Assembly (NCBI RefSeq): GCF_037893015.1
Contig: NC_133663.1
Coordinates: 223,796,064-223,860,063 of the forward strand
Source: Macrotis lagotis
Lineage: Eukaryota > Chordata > Mammalia > Peramelemorphia > Peramelidae
DNA: 64,000 bases
Direction of reading: 5' to 3'
Position numbers and translations under genes: made by a program
Shown here: piece by piece, positions 20,636 to 31,656 of the stretch
Layout: the number at the start of each line of letters is the position of its first letter
How positions within the stretch are numbered: the first letter of the stretch is position 1
The notes under the pieces: model-generated
Told to the model about the DNA's origin: nothing
The model's input: the letters and a program-made list of their open reading frames with translations, nothing else
Databases searched by the model: none

Positions 20636-20850
20636 TCAGGAAGTTGTTCAGTTACATCTAACTCTTCGTGATTCCATTTGAGATTTTCTTGGCAAAGATC
20701 CTGGAGTGATTTGCCATTTCCTTCTTCAGTCCATTTCATAGATAAGGAAATGGAGGCAAACAAGGTTAAATAACTCAGGATCACATAGCTAGAAAGTATC
20801 TAAGACTGGATTTGAACACAGATGAATCTCACTGACTCCAAGTGAGTGAC
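20636..20850 (-). mobile_element. MAR1-like SINE, second in tandem orientation
   Basis: It starts at tcaggaagttgttcagttac and carries attttcttggcaaagatcct, gatttgccatttccttcttc and aaataactcaggatcacata. It lies 50 bases from the previous copy, in the same orientation, with similar divergence. A shared duplication of the pair cannot be excluded. Confidence 0.8.
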
Positions 20851-21065
20851 TCCTCATCTGAATTAAAATCTAGCCTCAGCTACTTGCTATGTAACCCTAG
20901 GTAAATCTCTTAACCAATGTCTACTTCAGTTTCCTCATCAGTAAAATAAGGATAATAATAACACCTATTTCTTAAAGTCATTGTGAGGATCAAATTAGAT
21001 GATATTTATAAGGTACTTTGCATAATTCCTGGAACACAGAAGGTGAAAATAAATTCTTTCTTTCC
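20851..21065 (+). mobile_element. MIR/CORE SINE
   Basis: The plus-strand blocks are ctgaattaaaatctagcctc, gctatgtaaccctaggtaaa, cagtttcctcatcagtaaaa, ggataataataacacctatt and gtgaggatcaaattagatga. The 3' end is near ggtgaaaataaattc. Confidence 0.75.
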
Positions 21066-21174
21066 AACCACTTTGGTATTTTTCAATCTAATGAGTGAAC
21101 TTGGCACCATAAATATACTTAACAGAATCATTAGCTCACATTGAGTTAGCATTACTCTGAACCACATTAATTTA

Positions 21175-21923
21175 TTTTTTTAAAAGATTTTATTTTGAGT
21201 TTTACAATTTTTCCCCCAATCTTACTTCCCTCCCCCCACCCCCCACAGAAGGCAATTTGCCAGTCTTTACATTGTTCTATGGTATACACTGATCCAAATT
21301 GAATGTGATGAGAGAGGAGAAATCACATCCTTAAGGAAAAAAAATAAAGTAAAAGAGATAGCAAGATCAGGCAATAAGATATCAGGGTTTTTTTTCCCTA
21401 AATTAAAGGTAATAGTCCTTAGTCTTGGTTCAAACTCCACAATTCTTTCTCTGGATACAGATGGTATTCTCCATCTCAGACAGCCCCAAATTATCCCTGA
21501 TTGTTACACTGATGGAATGAGCAAGTCAATCAAGGTTGATCATCACCCCCATGTTGCTGGTAGGGTGTACAGTGTTTTTCTGGTTCTGCTAATCTCATTC
21601 AGCATCAGTTCATGCAAATTCCTCCAGGCTTCCCTGAATTCCCATCCCTCCTGGTTTCTAATAGAGCAATAGTTTTCCATGACATACATATACCACAGTT
21701 TGCTAAGCCATTCCCCAATTGAAGGACATTTACTTGATTTCCAATTCTTTGCCACCACAAACAGGGCTGCTATGAATATTTTTGCACAAGTGATGTTTTT
21801 ACCCTTTTTCATCATCTCTTCAGGGTATAGGCCCAGGAGTAGTATTGCTAGATCACAGGGTATGCACATTTTCGTTGCCGTTTGGGTGCTGTTCCAAACT
21901 ACTCTCCAAAAAGGTTGGATGAT
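21175..21923 (-). mobile_element. 5'-truncated L1 with ORF2 tail and target-site duplication
   Basis: On the minus strand this is about 750 bases of L1: the C-terminus of ORF2p followed by the 3' UTR, ending at a ttttaaaagattttattttg 3' end. The 129-codon open frame at 21543-21932 aligns with the L1 ORF2p C-terminus. Its blocks MCIPCDLAILLLGLYPEE, FIAALFVVAKNWKSSKCPS and MYVMENYCSIRN match placental PAIPLLGIYP, FIAALFTIAKTW and YTMEYYAAIKN. Flanks gaaccacattaattta (21159-21174) and gaaccacattacttta (21924-21939) are the duplication, with one mismatch. It is a relatively young insertion. Confidence 0.92.
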
Positions 21924-21939
21924 GAACCACATTACTTTA

Positions 21940-23190
21940 AACCCTGACTACTGGGGCAACCCTGAAGCCAAGATCAGTTGACAGTGATGTGAAACAAGAA
22001 TGGATGCAGAAAGGCTTCAAAAGTGTGTGTTGGGGGCAGGGGTGATACTGGGAAGAAGGAAAGGAATAGTCATTCTTGGATAGGGTAGGGTGGGGAGATG
22101 AAAGGAGACTCAAAACAAGGAAAGAATGCTCATGCACTTTGCAACTTTGTCTAGGAGACAATTTCAGTCTTACCCTTCACTCACCTCTCATTCCACAGAT
22201 TGCTACTGAGATTGGTTCTCAAGTGCACCTACCATCATCAAGACATTAATGCTTTCTTTTGCAGACAACAGCTCATCCAGGAGTCTTCTAAATGACTTTC
22301 TCTACAACACCATGAACTAGGTGTTCCCAAAATATTATGGGATATTCAACCTTGACAAGGTGTAACCATTAGACCTCAAATTCTCTGACAGTAGGGACAA
22401 TCTTCTACCTTATTCTTTACAGTTAGCCCATTTACACTGTGACTTTTACTTTGATATATTATGGGTCAGCATAAGATATTAAATAGGAATTCTGGAGAAC
22501 AACCAAGAGACGACATAGAGCCTATGACCAAATACTTAACCTAAATTTTACAGTAAGGTACTGTAAACACTATATATATAAGAAAAAGAAAAAAATCAGT
22601 CTTCTTCTCTGGTATGAAGAAAGGGCCAAAATATTTATGTGGATCTTCCATTTCCTAAGCCCTGTGATATAGAAGGAATAACTGTCTATCCTCAGGATTC
22701 AGCACATAAAAATGCTTGAAAAATTTATTTTATGTTTGAAATTTGAATATGTTAGTCTTCATCAGATAGAAGCAAACATTCAGCATCAGGCAGCAAAAAA
22801 TTGATATACTTGTGAGTAAAGATTAGTTTGATTATTCTTTTATCTTTTACTTATTATCCTAGAATTATCCCCCAAAGTCTAAACAGCAAAGTTATATTCC
22901 AAAAGAAAGAAGTTCATCTACAATGTTCATATTGAAATCCTGAAATATAAACTGTTAGTTTGAAATTACCATTTATAATATATGCCTTATGATAAATTTT
23001 CATTGCACTGCTATATATCTAAGGCTTAAAAATCCATTTTAGTGTAAAAGTTGTGTTGTAGGAATATAACTTAATAATTGTTTAAATAATATATTTTTAA
23101 AATTTTAAATATCTTCCAAGTAATAGTGTTGTATAAATTTTAATGTTAAATGAAGGTTAATATTTGAAATGATTAAAAACCACCAAAAAA
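21940..23190. other. No gene; diverged sequence
   Basis: I see no supported gene or named repeat. An AT-rich stretch spans 22960-23170. Confidence 0.45.
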
Positions 23191-23196
23191 CTTGAC

Positions 23197-23470
23197 TTAT
23201 TGACAGATAAGGCCATTGCAATTTATCAGGTTTGGAGGAAAGATGGGAAACAACCTAAGGGCTTCTGTAATACTGGTAATTTTGACCTGAGTTTCCACAC
23301 CATTGGTCAACAAGAGTAATTTCTTGATGACTTTGACTGGCCAGAGAAATCTATCTCTATCCCCAAATGAGAAGATATCAAGCAGGCTAATAGCACAGGA
23401 GATACCATCAGAATGTTTACCATGCCAAGTGGCTACTGCCAAAGTGATGGTTGCAACATGCTTCTGTGAT
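23197..23470. other. Possible decayed coding sequence, unidentified
   Basis: The plus-strand frame reads KGFCNTGNFDLSFHTIG, then FDWPEKSISIPK after a stop. The minus strand has an 81-codon frame at 23197-23442. Codon-like content on one strand would fit a pseudogene fragment, but I recognise no family and cannot tell which strand, if either, was coding. Confidence 0.2.
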
Positions 23471-23767
23471 TGATGATATAGCTGGAGCTATCAGTACTGA
23501 CATGGGGACTAATTTCTACCAGGAAAACAACAATTCAATAGAGACCGCTACAGAATGACATTTAGAAACCATCCTGCTTCTGGAAGAAAAAAAATTAATT
23601 CCTCTGTTTGACATTTCAAACCCTTCAAAATCTGACTTTAGTAGATTTTTCTAGGCCATTTACGTATTATTCACTTTACATTTCAGCCAAATTTACTTCT
23701 TTGCTAGTTCCATATACCTGGCATCTCCCCTCAATTGGTGGTGGCCTCTTCCTTGGAAATCACTTTA

Positions 23768-23788
23768 TATTTATTATTATCATTATTA

Positions 23789-23820
<32 letters not shown>

Positions 23821-23821
23821 T
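23768..23821. repeat. (TTA)n microsatellite at a SINE tail
   Basis: About 50 bases of ATT units directly precede the minus-strand SINE. The array probably grew from the SINE's A-rich tail. Confidence 0.9.
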
Positions 23822-23955
23822 ACAAGGCAATGGGTTACATGGCTTGCCAAGGCCACACAGCTAGGTAATTATTGAGTGTTGAGGTCAGATTTGAACTCAA
23901 GTACTCCTGACTCCAGGGGCCGGTGCTCTATCCACTGTGCCACCAGCTGCCCCAT
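23822..23955 (-). mobile_element. tRNA-derived SINE
   Basis: The plus strand reads acaaggcaatgggttacatg, ggccacacagctaggtaatt, gaactcaagtactcctgact and tgccaccagctgcccc at the head. Flanking atatttattatt-like sequence occurs on both sides but is too simple to count as a firm duplication. Confidence 0.85.
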
Positions 23956-23984
23956 ATTTATTTATTATATCCTGTATTTTGTTT

Positions 23985-24120
23985 TACTTCCCCTACACAA
24001 TAGAGTGCATGCTCTGTAAGGATAAGGATCAAATTTTTTTGTCATTATATCCCCAGTGCCTACCATAGGGTCTTATTCAAAGCTGACATTTAATAAATGC
24101 TTACTGAATGAAGGATCTAA
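23985..24120 (+). mobile_element. L2-type LINE 3' end
   Basis: Plus-strand blocks are gtgcatgctctgtaaggata, ttatatccccagtgcctacc and catttaataaatgcttactg, ending gaatgaagg. This is the typical L2 3' terminus. Confidence 0.65.
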
Positions 24121-24759
24121 AAAATGGAATTTTTAATCCAGTCTGACCCCAGCAAAAATACATCCCAACAGCAGAGAGCAATCAAATTTGCTTCCTTAAA
24201 TGTCCTATCTAATGAAACAGTGGCATCCTCATCTTTTTGAAATATAATATGCATAACTATTACCATAGTGATACATGTATATGCTTTAATTAAAAATCAA
24301 CATTAGAAATTGAGAGCATATATTCAAGTATTTTTTTAATGATGAAGTAAATAATAAAAATGTTTGGAGGCCACTGGTTTAGAGGAATAATAGAGCCATC
24401 AAATGTTGGAAGTTACTTTTTGAGGCTAATTCTCCAGGAACCTATTCAGATAGGTGGGAGGTTTTTTCCAAAAGTTGCAATAAATTGATTAGTTATGCTT
24501 TGAATTAAGCCAGATGTCAGAGAATCTTTCTCTGTGAAAAATCATGGAACCTCCAGATTATATTTGGGCAGATTAGAAGAGTGTCAAGGCCTCACAAGTC
24601 ATTGTCATAACCACAGACACAGACATGGGTACAGTTATAAATACAAGCCATATTCTTGCAATCACTTTTTATATACAGATTATACAGATAAGTTTGTTCA
24701 GAACCAGCAGACCTTCCAGAAACCAAAACATGAGGCCACACAAGTGAGAAGACACAAGT

Positions 24760-25690
24760 TTTTTCTTTTTTGTTTTTTTTAAATTTTTGCTTTTCATAAA
24801 ACAGTATATACTTATTTACCTATCCCCACTTGCTTTGTAACAAAAACAGTTAAGTGAAACTGACACTCTGTTGACCCACCATTTCACACCCACAAAACCC
24901 CATCAACCTGCTGAGAGAAAAAGATGCTTCATCAGTCTTCTGATTAATATTATGTATGTTAACTTGAATTTTTAGTATTTTTCTTTCCATGAAACATGTT
25001 TCTTGATTCTGCTTTTTTTACATAAGATTATACAAATCTTTACTAGTTTCTCTGAATAATTCAAATTTGTTGCTTCTTCTACAAAAAAAAATGTTATTAG
25101 TAGCATGGGGCTCTCTTACTTGCCTCAATTCCTCTTTGATCTCATTTTGTTATATTTCTTGAAATAGAAATGGTTCAAATAATTTAGTGACTTTTCTTGA
25201 AAAATTCCAAATTTGAGGAATGGTTAGGCCAATGAGAAGTTCTTCCACCAGAATGTATTGAGTTACTGTCTTCTACAACTCATTCAGCATTGCTGGTTTG
25301 TGGGGAGTTATCATATTTGCCAATTTAATGTATGGTAAAACCAATAATGTTATAATGTTCATTTCTCTTAGTGATTTATTGTGACTTTTTTTTGTTAATT
25401 GCATTTCTTTACTCCCAATGTCATTTGTTCATTTCTTTTGAACACTTAGCTAGGAAATAGTTCTTAGTCTCATTTTTTCTATCAATTTACCATAGCAGAT
25501 TTTTTTCTCAGTTATCTGACTTAACTATTTTTCCCAATCTAGTTTCTTTTGGCTTTGTGGAAATGCATTTTAATTTTATGTAATTTAAGATCTATTCTGC
25601 TGCCTTTTTTTAAAAATACCTCTATCTTTGGTTTAGAATTCTCTACTTATAATTGTAAAAAGCACCTCCTTTCATTCTGATCTAAGCCCA
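24760..25690 (-). mobile_element. Old L1-type LINE 3' region
   Basis: On the minus strand, 25370-25690 resembles a widely repeated L1 segment with plus-strand blocks gttcatttcttttgaacact, ttttctcagttatctgactt and cattttaattttatgtaatt. The 24760-25130 part looks like its 3' UTR, with a T-rich 3' end at about 24763-24790. It is strongly diverged and has no usable frame. Confidence 0.45.
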
Positions 25691-25939
25691 TTATGTGGGT
25701 GCTATTTTTTAACAGGAGGTTGAAAATCCATTTGTACTTATGTGGAAATATTTACTGAACTAAACACTTTTGCAAACATATAAGTTTTCCTAATAGTGGT
25801 GATAAGAGATTCATAAGATAGAATCATTCTGCATTCATTCAGCAAGTGAGAAAAGTAGAGCTATGACCCTAGAAGAAAATGAATGGATCATTCTGTTATT
25901 GGGAGTTTAGGATCAAAAATGAAATGGTTTTGAAAAATT

Positions 25940-26551
25940 ATAATGCTCAATAGCATCTTTCCACATCAAGCCTGCTGTTCTCAACATAGGGTTAGTACAA
26001 TCACATATGTAGCTTAATCTGAGATCCTGATTCATAGCATGGGCAAGCTTTTCAACAATGATGTGTTTGAGGAGTATTTCCCTCTTATAAACTTCTGAAA
26101 CCTTATAGGAAACTTCATAGAAGCAAACTATGGGCCATGTATGGAAAGGAGTGTTTGCTAATTTCCCTTTCCATGATAGTAATTTTCTACATTACAAATT
26201 CCTTTAGCGGGTTGTTGTTAACTTTTCCATTTTCACCTGTATCCTAGGCAATTTTTCCAAGGTGTCATGAAGCTCCTTGCACAACAACTCAAGTTCTTAT
26301 ATTTTGGATGTTCTTTTTTAGAACAAAAAACAGAAGTAATACTGTTGCATTCTAGTACTAATTTGTCTTCAGTAAGGGCACTGATTTTGATGTTTCCTAT
26401 TTTGTTTGCAACAGAAAACCTCATATTGTTGAGAGCCTCCCATTTTGATAATAAGTTGTGCCAATATGCAACATTGTCCTTAATTTTTCTTGCACTGACA
26501 GATAAGACAATTGGGGGTGGGGATAAACATACCAGAGTTCTTCACATTCAT
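25940..26551 (-). pseudogene. CINP: Processed pseudogene of CINP (CDK2-interacting protein)
   Basis: On the minus strand, an ATG at 26551 is followed by blocks matching CINP in order: LSVSARKIKDNVAYWHNLL, KWEALNN, SVANKIGNIKISALTEDKL, LCKELHDTLEKLPRIQVKME, KGICNVENYYHG, PFHTWP, CFYEVSYKVSEVYKRE and LLKHIIVEKLAHA, then PYVENSRLDVE near 25950. The human protein (about 212 residues) has LSVSARKIKDNAADWHNL, ANNIANLKIS, IQVKMEKLSS, KGICELENYHYG, FHTWP and FYEVSHK at matching positions. These parts lie in one uninterrupted block without introns, so it is retrocopied mRNA. At least four frame shifts and one in-frame stop break it. CINP itself binds CDK2 and takes part in DNA replication and checkpoint control. 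No poly-A tail or duplication was found. Confidence 0.9.
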
Positions 26552-26665
26552 GACTTTCGCACCAAAGATCCAACCCAGAGAAAGTTTGAAGGAGACCCCA
26601 AGGAACTTTTCCACAATTATAAATACAACTTATATCTGTGTAATGCTTCTCTTCTCTAAGGACCT

Positions 26666-26778
26666 ACCAAGAAGGAAAGAGTGAAAGAGAAAGAAAAGAA
26701 CAAAGGAAGAAAGGAAAGAAAGGAGGAGTAATAGGGAGAAAAAGGAATGAAGGAAGGAAGGAGGGAGGAAGGAAGGAC
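26666..26778. repeat. Purine-rich (GGAA/GAAA) tract
   Basis: About 110 bases of gaaag, ggaag and ggagg units with few pyrimidines. The minus-strand frame over it is an artefact. Confidence 0.9.
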
Positions 26779-26779
26779 T

Positions 26780-26880
26780 TTCCTCATAATATCTCAGTGA
26801 GGTAGCTAGCAAGAGGATTATTATTCTCATTATACAAATGGGAAAACTGAGGCACAGGGAGCACACACTTCAACTACATC
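26780..26880 (-). mobile_element. MIR-family SINE fragment
   Basis: The plus strand has cataatatctcagtgaggta, ttattctcattatacaaatg and ggaaaactgaggcacaggga, the central MIR blocks in reverse orientation. Confidence 0.7.
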
Positions 26881-27120
26881 TTAACAATAAAGATGCTCTT
26901 ATGGCTTCACTATTGGTGGTGCCACTTCCTATAATTAAAATGATCTCCTCTCCTAATAGGGAGCTAGTTTGCTCACCTTCCTTTTCCCATTCATCTAGCC
27001 ATCTTATCATCTGACTGCCATTACTGACTTGCTGTTCCTTACCAGGACCAAATACTGTACACACCAAACCTGAGACATGGGACTCCAAAGCAGGACTTTC
27101 TAAATTAAGCCCCTGTACCT

Positions 27121-27372
27121 GGCAAGCTAAGTGGCACAGTAGATAGTGTTGGACCTGGAGTCAGGAAGACTCATCTTCCTGATTTCAAATCTGACCTCAG
27201 ACACTTACTAGTTATGTGACCCTGAGCAACATATTTAATGTTGTTTGCCTCAGTTTCCTCATCTGTAAAATGAACTAGAGTTGTAAATGATAAACCACTT
27301 CAGTATCTTTGCCAAGACAACCCAAAATGGGATCTTGGAGAGTTAGACATAATGAAACAATTAAACAACAAC
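27121..27372 (+). mobile_element. MAR1-like SINE, nearly full length
   Basis: The head is tggcaagctaagtggcacag. It has ggagtcaggaagactcatct, gcctcagtttcctcatctgt and tatctttgccaagacaaccc, and ends aaacaattaaacaacaacaa, the tail typical of the family. Confidence 0.85.
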
Positions 27373-27477
27373 AATATAATTAGCACAAATATAAAATACC
27401 CACCCCAGGAGAACAAGTATAGTCAATATTTTCTCTGTAAACAATCTTGGAACCTCCAGGATGTATTTGGGCAGCTG

Positions 27478-27634
27478 AGGGGTTGCTAGGTGGTTCAATG
27501 GATAGAGCACTGACCCTGGAGTCAAGAGGACCTGAGTTCAAATTTGACCTCAGACACTTAATACTTACTTGTGTGACCTTGGACAAGTTACTTAACCCCA
27601 TTGCTTTGCAAAACTAACAAACAAACAAACAAAA
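27478..27634 (+). mobile_element. tRNA-derived SINE
   Basis: It starts ggggttgctaggtggttcaa and runs through ggagtcaagaggacctgagt and gtgaccttggacaagttact to an aacaaacaaacaaacaaaaa tail. It lies inside an unclassified repeat shared with 24530-24575 (see findings). Confidence 0.9.
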
Positions 27635-27719
27635 AAGTGCCCCTGACATGGAGAATTCACAGAATGCTCTGACATATTCAGAGGCAGGTTAAATGAATAC
27701 AAGGTATGCCACAATTCAT

Positions 27720-28370
27720 TAGAAAATGAAAAAAATTCAAAAGAAGAATTTAAAACTATTCACAAATACATGAAAAATTGCTTCAGATCACTGAGAAAAA
27801 TTAAAATCAAAACAACTCCTTCTAGCAATTGAACTAAGATAATAAAAAAATGACAAGTATGACAAAAAAGTGGAAATAATCAGTGTTGGAAGAACTATGG
27901 AAAAATGGTACTGTAAATGTGTTACTGATGGAGTTGTGACTTGGTCCAACTACAAAGAAAACAGTTTGTAATTACATTTTTAAAAAATGACTAGAAGGTT
28001 ATTTGATATCCTTTCATCCAGAGATTTCACTGCTTTACATGGTACCCCAAAGAAGTCAAAAATAAAAAGAAAGATTACCTACATGCCAACATAAAAGCAT
28101 TTAAAAAAGAACAAAGAATTGCAAGTAATGTAAGTTGTCCATTGAGTGGGGCTAAACAAAATTCAGTAAATGAACATAATGGAAGGTTACTCTTCCACAA
28201 GAAATGAGGACTATGAAAATTTCAGTGTTGTGGAAAGACTTTTACAAACTGATACAGAGCAAAGTAAGCAGAACCAGGAAAACAATATGCACAGTAACAA
28301 AAATATGAACAGAACAAAAACCCTAAACTGAACACTGTATATTTAAATGACCAAGGAGAAGAGCTGAGAA
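27720..28370 (+). mobile_element. Old L1 ORF2 C-terminal and 3' UTR relic
   Basis: The plus strand follows the L1 order: cacaaatacatgaaaaattg, a tgacaagtatgacaaaaaag block, a tgttactgatggagttgtga block, then acagagcaaagtaagcagaa and ccaggaaaacaatatgcaca. It is far more diverged than the copy at 29.8 kb and has many stops. Confidence 0.7.
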
Positions 28371-28497
28371 TGTAACTTCCTGCCTTCTTAGTTGGTTGAT
28401 TTTGTGGAGTTGGTTTTTCTTTTCTTTCTTTTTAAAACTTTTGTACAAGGGTCATTAGGAAAGACTATATTTGGAAATGATAAAAGAACAAAGCATA

Positions 28498-28571
<74 letters not shown>

Positions 28572-28640
28572 TTGAGCTGAGCCTTGGAAAACAGATGCAA
28601 CTATATATATATATATGTATATATTATATATATATACACA
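28498..28640. repeat. (TC)n, (TA)n and TATG microsatellites
   Basis: TC units at 28498-28513 pass into about 50 bases of pure TA. Near 28600-28660 a second, mixed TA/TG run follows, with ac/gt-rich ends. All Ile/Tyr-rich frames here are artefacts. Confidence 0.95.
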
Positions 28641-28984
28641 CATGTGTATATATGTATATCTGTGTATATGTGTGTGTGTTATTGTAGAGGAAATCATTTC
28701 TGGATAGGTGGGATCAGGAAAGAAATGGAGAAGGTCAGATTTGAACTAAGCCTGGGAAAAGCAATATGATTAAACCCTTAGCTTATACCAATCTTTTACC
28801 AATTCTTATTACATATTATCTTGTCTTATAAATATTTGAGCATGTGTCTTATGTCTCCTATGAGACTACAAACATCTTAATGGCTGGGACTATGACTTTA
28901 CATAACTTTATATACCACATAATCCCTTTTTTTGCACTTGGTAGTAGTTTTTATTAAAATAGGTATTTTTTTCTCCCAAGTTAG

Positions 28985-29310
28985 ACTTAAAGACTCCTGA
29001 AGTCACATTCATTCATTCACTCATTCATTTGTCAATGTAAGAAATATTTATTAAATATCTTCAATGTACAGAACCCTATCTTCACAAGGAGGACAAAAAA
29101 GTTAACTAAAAAATCATCCTAATTTTTAAAGAGCTTAAATTTATTCATTCATTTCAAGAAAGTTTGCCTGTTAGCTTAAGTGCTAAGAAACCTTGGAGTA
29201 AGAATTTTATCAGTGAGAGATAATATTGATCAGGCAAGCTTACCTGGGAGTGATAGAAGAAGCAGATATAGAATGACCTTATCTTTCTGAAATTAACCAA
29301 CAATACAATG
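28985..29310 (-). mobile_element. L2-type LINE 3' relic
   Basis: The plus strand shows cattcattcattcactcattc, gaaatatttattaaatatct and ttaaagagcttaaattt. It then continues as gtgagagataatattgatca and gatagaagaagcagatatag, blocks that recur at 34055-34150 after another L2 copy. Confidence 0.5.
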
Positions 29311-29605
29311 GTCCACTGTTGACCAAAGAATTCTTCAGGATGTATGTTGTGAGAGTTTTAAACCTGAAGATGTAAACATGATTTTCAAAATGGCAGGGGA
29401 GGGAAATAGCATAATACGTGCTCTAGAATTAATTTAGAAATAAAATGTTGTTCATTTGTTCCTATACAAAAAGAAACTTCAGGATTATTTTGCACCCTAA
29501 CTCCAAGGGTCAACTAATTAGTTTTTCCTCTTCTCATATATATTTTAGAAATTATATATGACTATATACACATATACATACATACTGTTATAAAAATAAA
29601 GAAAA

Positions 29606-29790
29606 AAAGATTTAATGACTTGGAAAGAGGAAAAGGAAGAAAAAAGGAGAAAGTTAAAAGGGTCGGAGGGAAGAAAGGAAGGAAGTAGGGAGAAGAGGAA
29701 AGGATGAAGGTAAGGAAGAGAGGAGGAAAGGAAGAAGGGTGGAAGTAAGAGAGAGAGAGAGAGAGAGAGAGAGAAGGAAGAGAGAACTGA
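29606..29790. repeat. Purine-rich tract with (GA)n
   Basis: About 185 bases of aagga, gaagg and gggag units end in 28 bases of pure GA at 29747-29774. It lies directly upstream of an L1 insertion. Confidence 0.92.
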
Positions 29791-29791
29791 G

Positions 29792-31080
29792 TCAAATTTT
29801 TAAAAAAAGCCATTCCCCAGTTGACAAATGGTCAAAGGATATGCAAAGGCAATTTACAGATGAGGAGATCAAAGCAATTCATAGTCATATGCTCTAAATC
29901 ATTACTTATTACTTATTAGAGAAATGCAAATTAAAGCTTCTCTGAGGTACCACCTCGAACTCCAAGACTGGCCAATATGACAGGAAGGATAATGATCATT
30001 GTTGGAAGGATTGTGGAAAATCTGGGACATTATAACATTGTTGGTGGAGCTGTGAACTCACCCAACCTTTCTGGAGAGCAATTTGGAACTACGCCCAAAG
30101 GGCAACAAAAATGTGCATACCCTTTTATCCAGCAATACCACTACTGGGTCTATACCCTGAAGAGATGATGAAAAAGGGTAAAAGCATCACTTGTACAAAA
30201 ATATTCATAGCAGCACTGTTTGTGGTGGCAAAGAATTGGAAATCAAGTAAATTGTCCTTTAACTGGGGAATGGCTTAGCAAACTGTGGTATATGTATGTC
30301 ATGGAACACTATTGTTCTATTAGAAACCAGGAGGGACTGGTTTTCAGGGAAGCCTGGAGGAATTTGCATGAACTGATGCTGAGTGAGATGAACAGAACCA
30401 GAAAAACACTGTACACACTAACAACAACATGGGGCAATGATTAACCTTGATGGACTTGCTCATTCCATTAGTGCAACAATCAGGGACAATTTGGGGCTCT
30501 CTGCAATGGAGAATACCATCTGTATCCAGACAAAGAATTGTAGAGTTTGAACAAAGACCAAGGACTATTACCTTAAATTTAGGAAAAAAAACTGATATCT
30601 TATTATCTGATCTTTCTATCTTTTATACTTTATGTTTTTTCCTTAAGGATATGATTTCTCTCTCATCACATTCAATTTGGATCAATGTACAACATGGAAA
30701 CAATGTAAAGACTGACAAATTGCCTTCTGTGGGGGTGGGGTGGGGGGAAGGAAGTAAGATTAGGGAAAAAATCATAAAACTCAAAATAAATAAAATCTTT
30801 TTATATATATTTAATATTTATTTATTCTCATTTTGTACAAATAATATTTTATACATTAATAAAATATTCTTGTTTAAGAGTAAACAAAATACCCCCTTCC
30901 CCCAAAAAACATAGACTTGCTTGAGCAATAAAATAAACATGGTTAGATGCCACAGAGTAGGTGGCAATGCCTTAACTGTATATGTGTTGTAAAGGCCACT
31001 AGAACCTCTTCCATCCTTATCAAGGGGAGTGCTAACCTTCTCTCCTTGCATAACACAATAAATAAAATCTTTAAAAAAAA
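29792..31080 (+). mobile_element. 5'-truncated L1 (ORF2 tail, 3' UTR) with nested insertion
   Basis: The plus strand begins near aaaaagccattccccagttg and contains the ORF2p C-terminal part: the IREMQIKASLRYH-type block, then HCWWSCELTQPFW, PAIPLLGLYPEEMMKKGK and FIAALFVVAKNWKSS. Homology to placental ORF2p is clear although frames are broken. The 3' UTR runs to aaaataaataaaatcttt at 30800 and, after a nested element, to an A-tail at 31065-31080. The flanks gaaggaaga at about 29774 and 31083 may be a duplication, but both lie in purine-rich DNA. Confidence 0.85.
30801..31064 (-). mobile_element. LINE 3' end (HAL1/L1 type) nested in the L1 tail
   Basis: The sequence aataaataaaatcttt occurs at 30785-30800 and again at about 31052-31067, bracketing a 250-base insert. 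Read on the minus strand, the insert ends gggggaagggggtattttg, then tgtttactcttaaacaagaa and an AT-rich end. This resembles the 3' end of the HAL1 at 9305-9420. It is 5'-truncated. Confidence 0.65.
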
Positions 31081-31082
31081 AA

Positions 31083-31640
31083 GAAGGAAGAACAAGGAAG
31101 AAGAGGATGAGGAGAGAGATGGAAAGAGAACAGGAGGAGAAAAATATATCTCAATTCATTTTCTCCACATGTTCCTAAATATAATTGGTCAGTTTTTTGT
31201 TTTCCATCCCCCAATGTTGAATAACAAAATTCCCAGCCAGCAAGGTAGTGTTTTCTGGTCTCATCTGGCCCTGGGTGGATTTGTTTTTCTAAGAATTTTA
31301 TGGTCCTTTACAGAAAATGACTACATTGCCTGCATATGTTGCAAGCCTCTTCTAGCAGATGTTTGTGACTGTAAAAATCTTAGGGGAATAATACAGCAGC
31401 AGTTTTAGACAATGTGCAGAAACCCAGTACGAGGTCAGTTCTCATTTGTCCTCTTACCCAGTTGCAGCAAGCTGCTAGTTACCATGAGTTAGGAAAAAAC
31501 TAATGTGTGTATCTTCAGAGTGCCATGGAATATTAAGTCTCCAACATGCCACACCTTCTCTGGGTGATTACAGATAGAATCAGATAGTTTCTGATGAAGG
31601 AAGAATAGAAGAGGTAAAGAAAGCTTCCCTTCTGTCCACT
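31083..31640. other. No gene; unclassified sequence
   Basis: A purine-rich stretch of about 60 bases is followed by ordinary sequence. The open frame at 30947-31408 runs from the nested LINE tail into this region and shows no domain I recognise. The 3' part (NDYIACICCKPLLADVCDC) is Cys-rich but short. Confidence 0.4.
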
Positions 31641-31656
31641 TCACTGCCCACATCCC

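Noticed and set aside
26267-26659. 130-codon plus-strand frame
   Set aside because: It is antisense to the CINP pseudogene.
30447-30914. 155-codon plus-strand frame
   Set aside because: It spans the L1 3' UTR and the nested LINE tail, with no domain.
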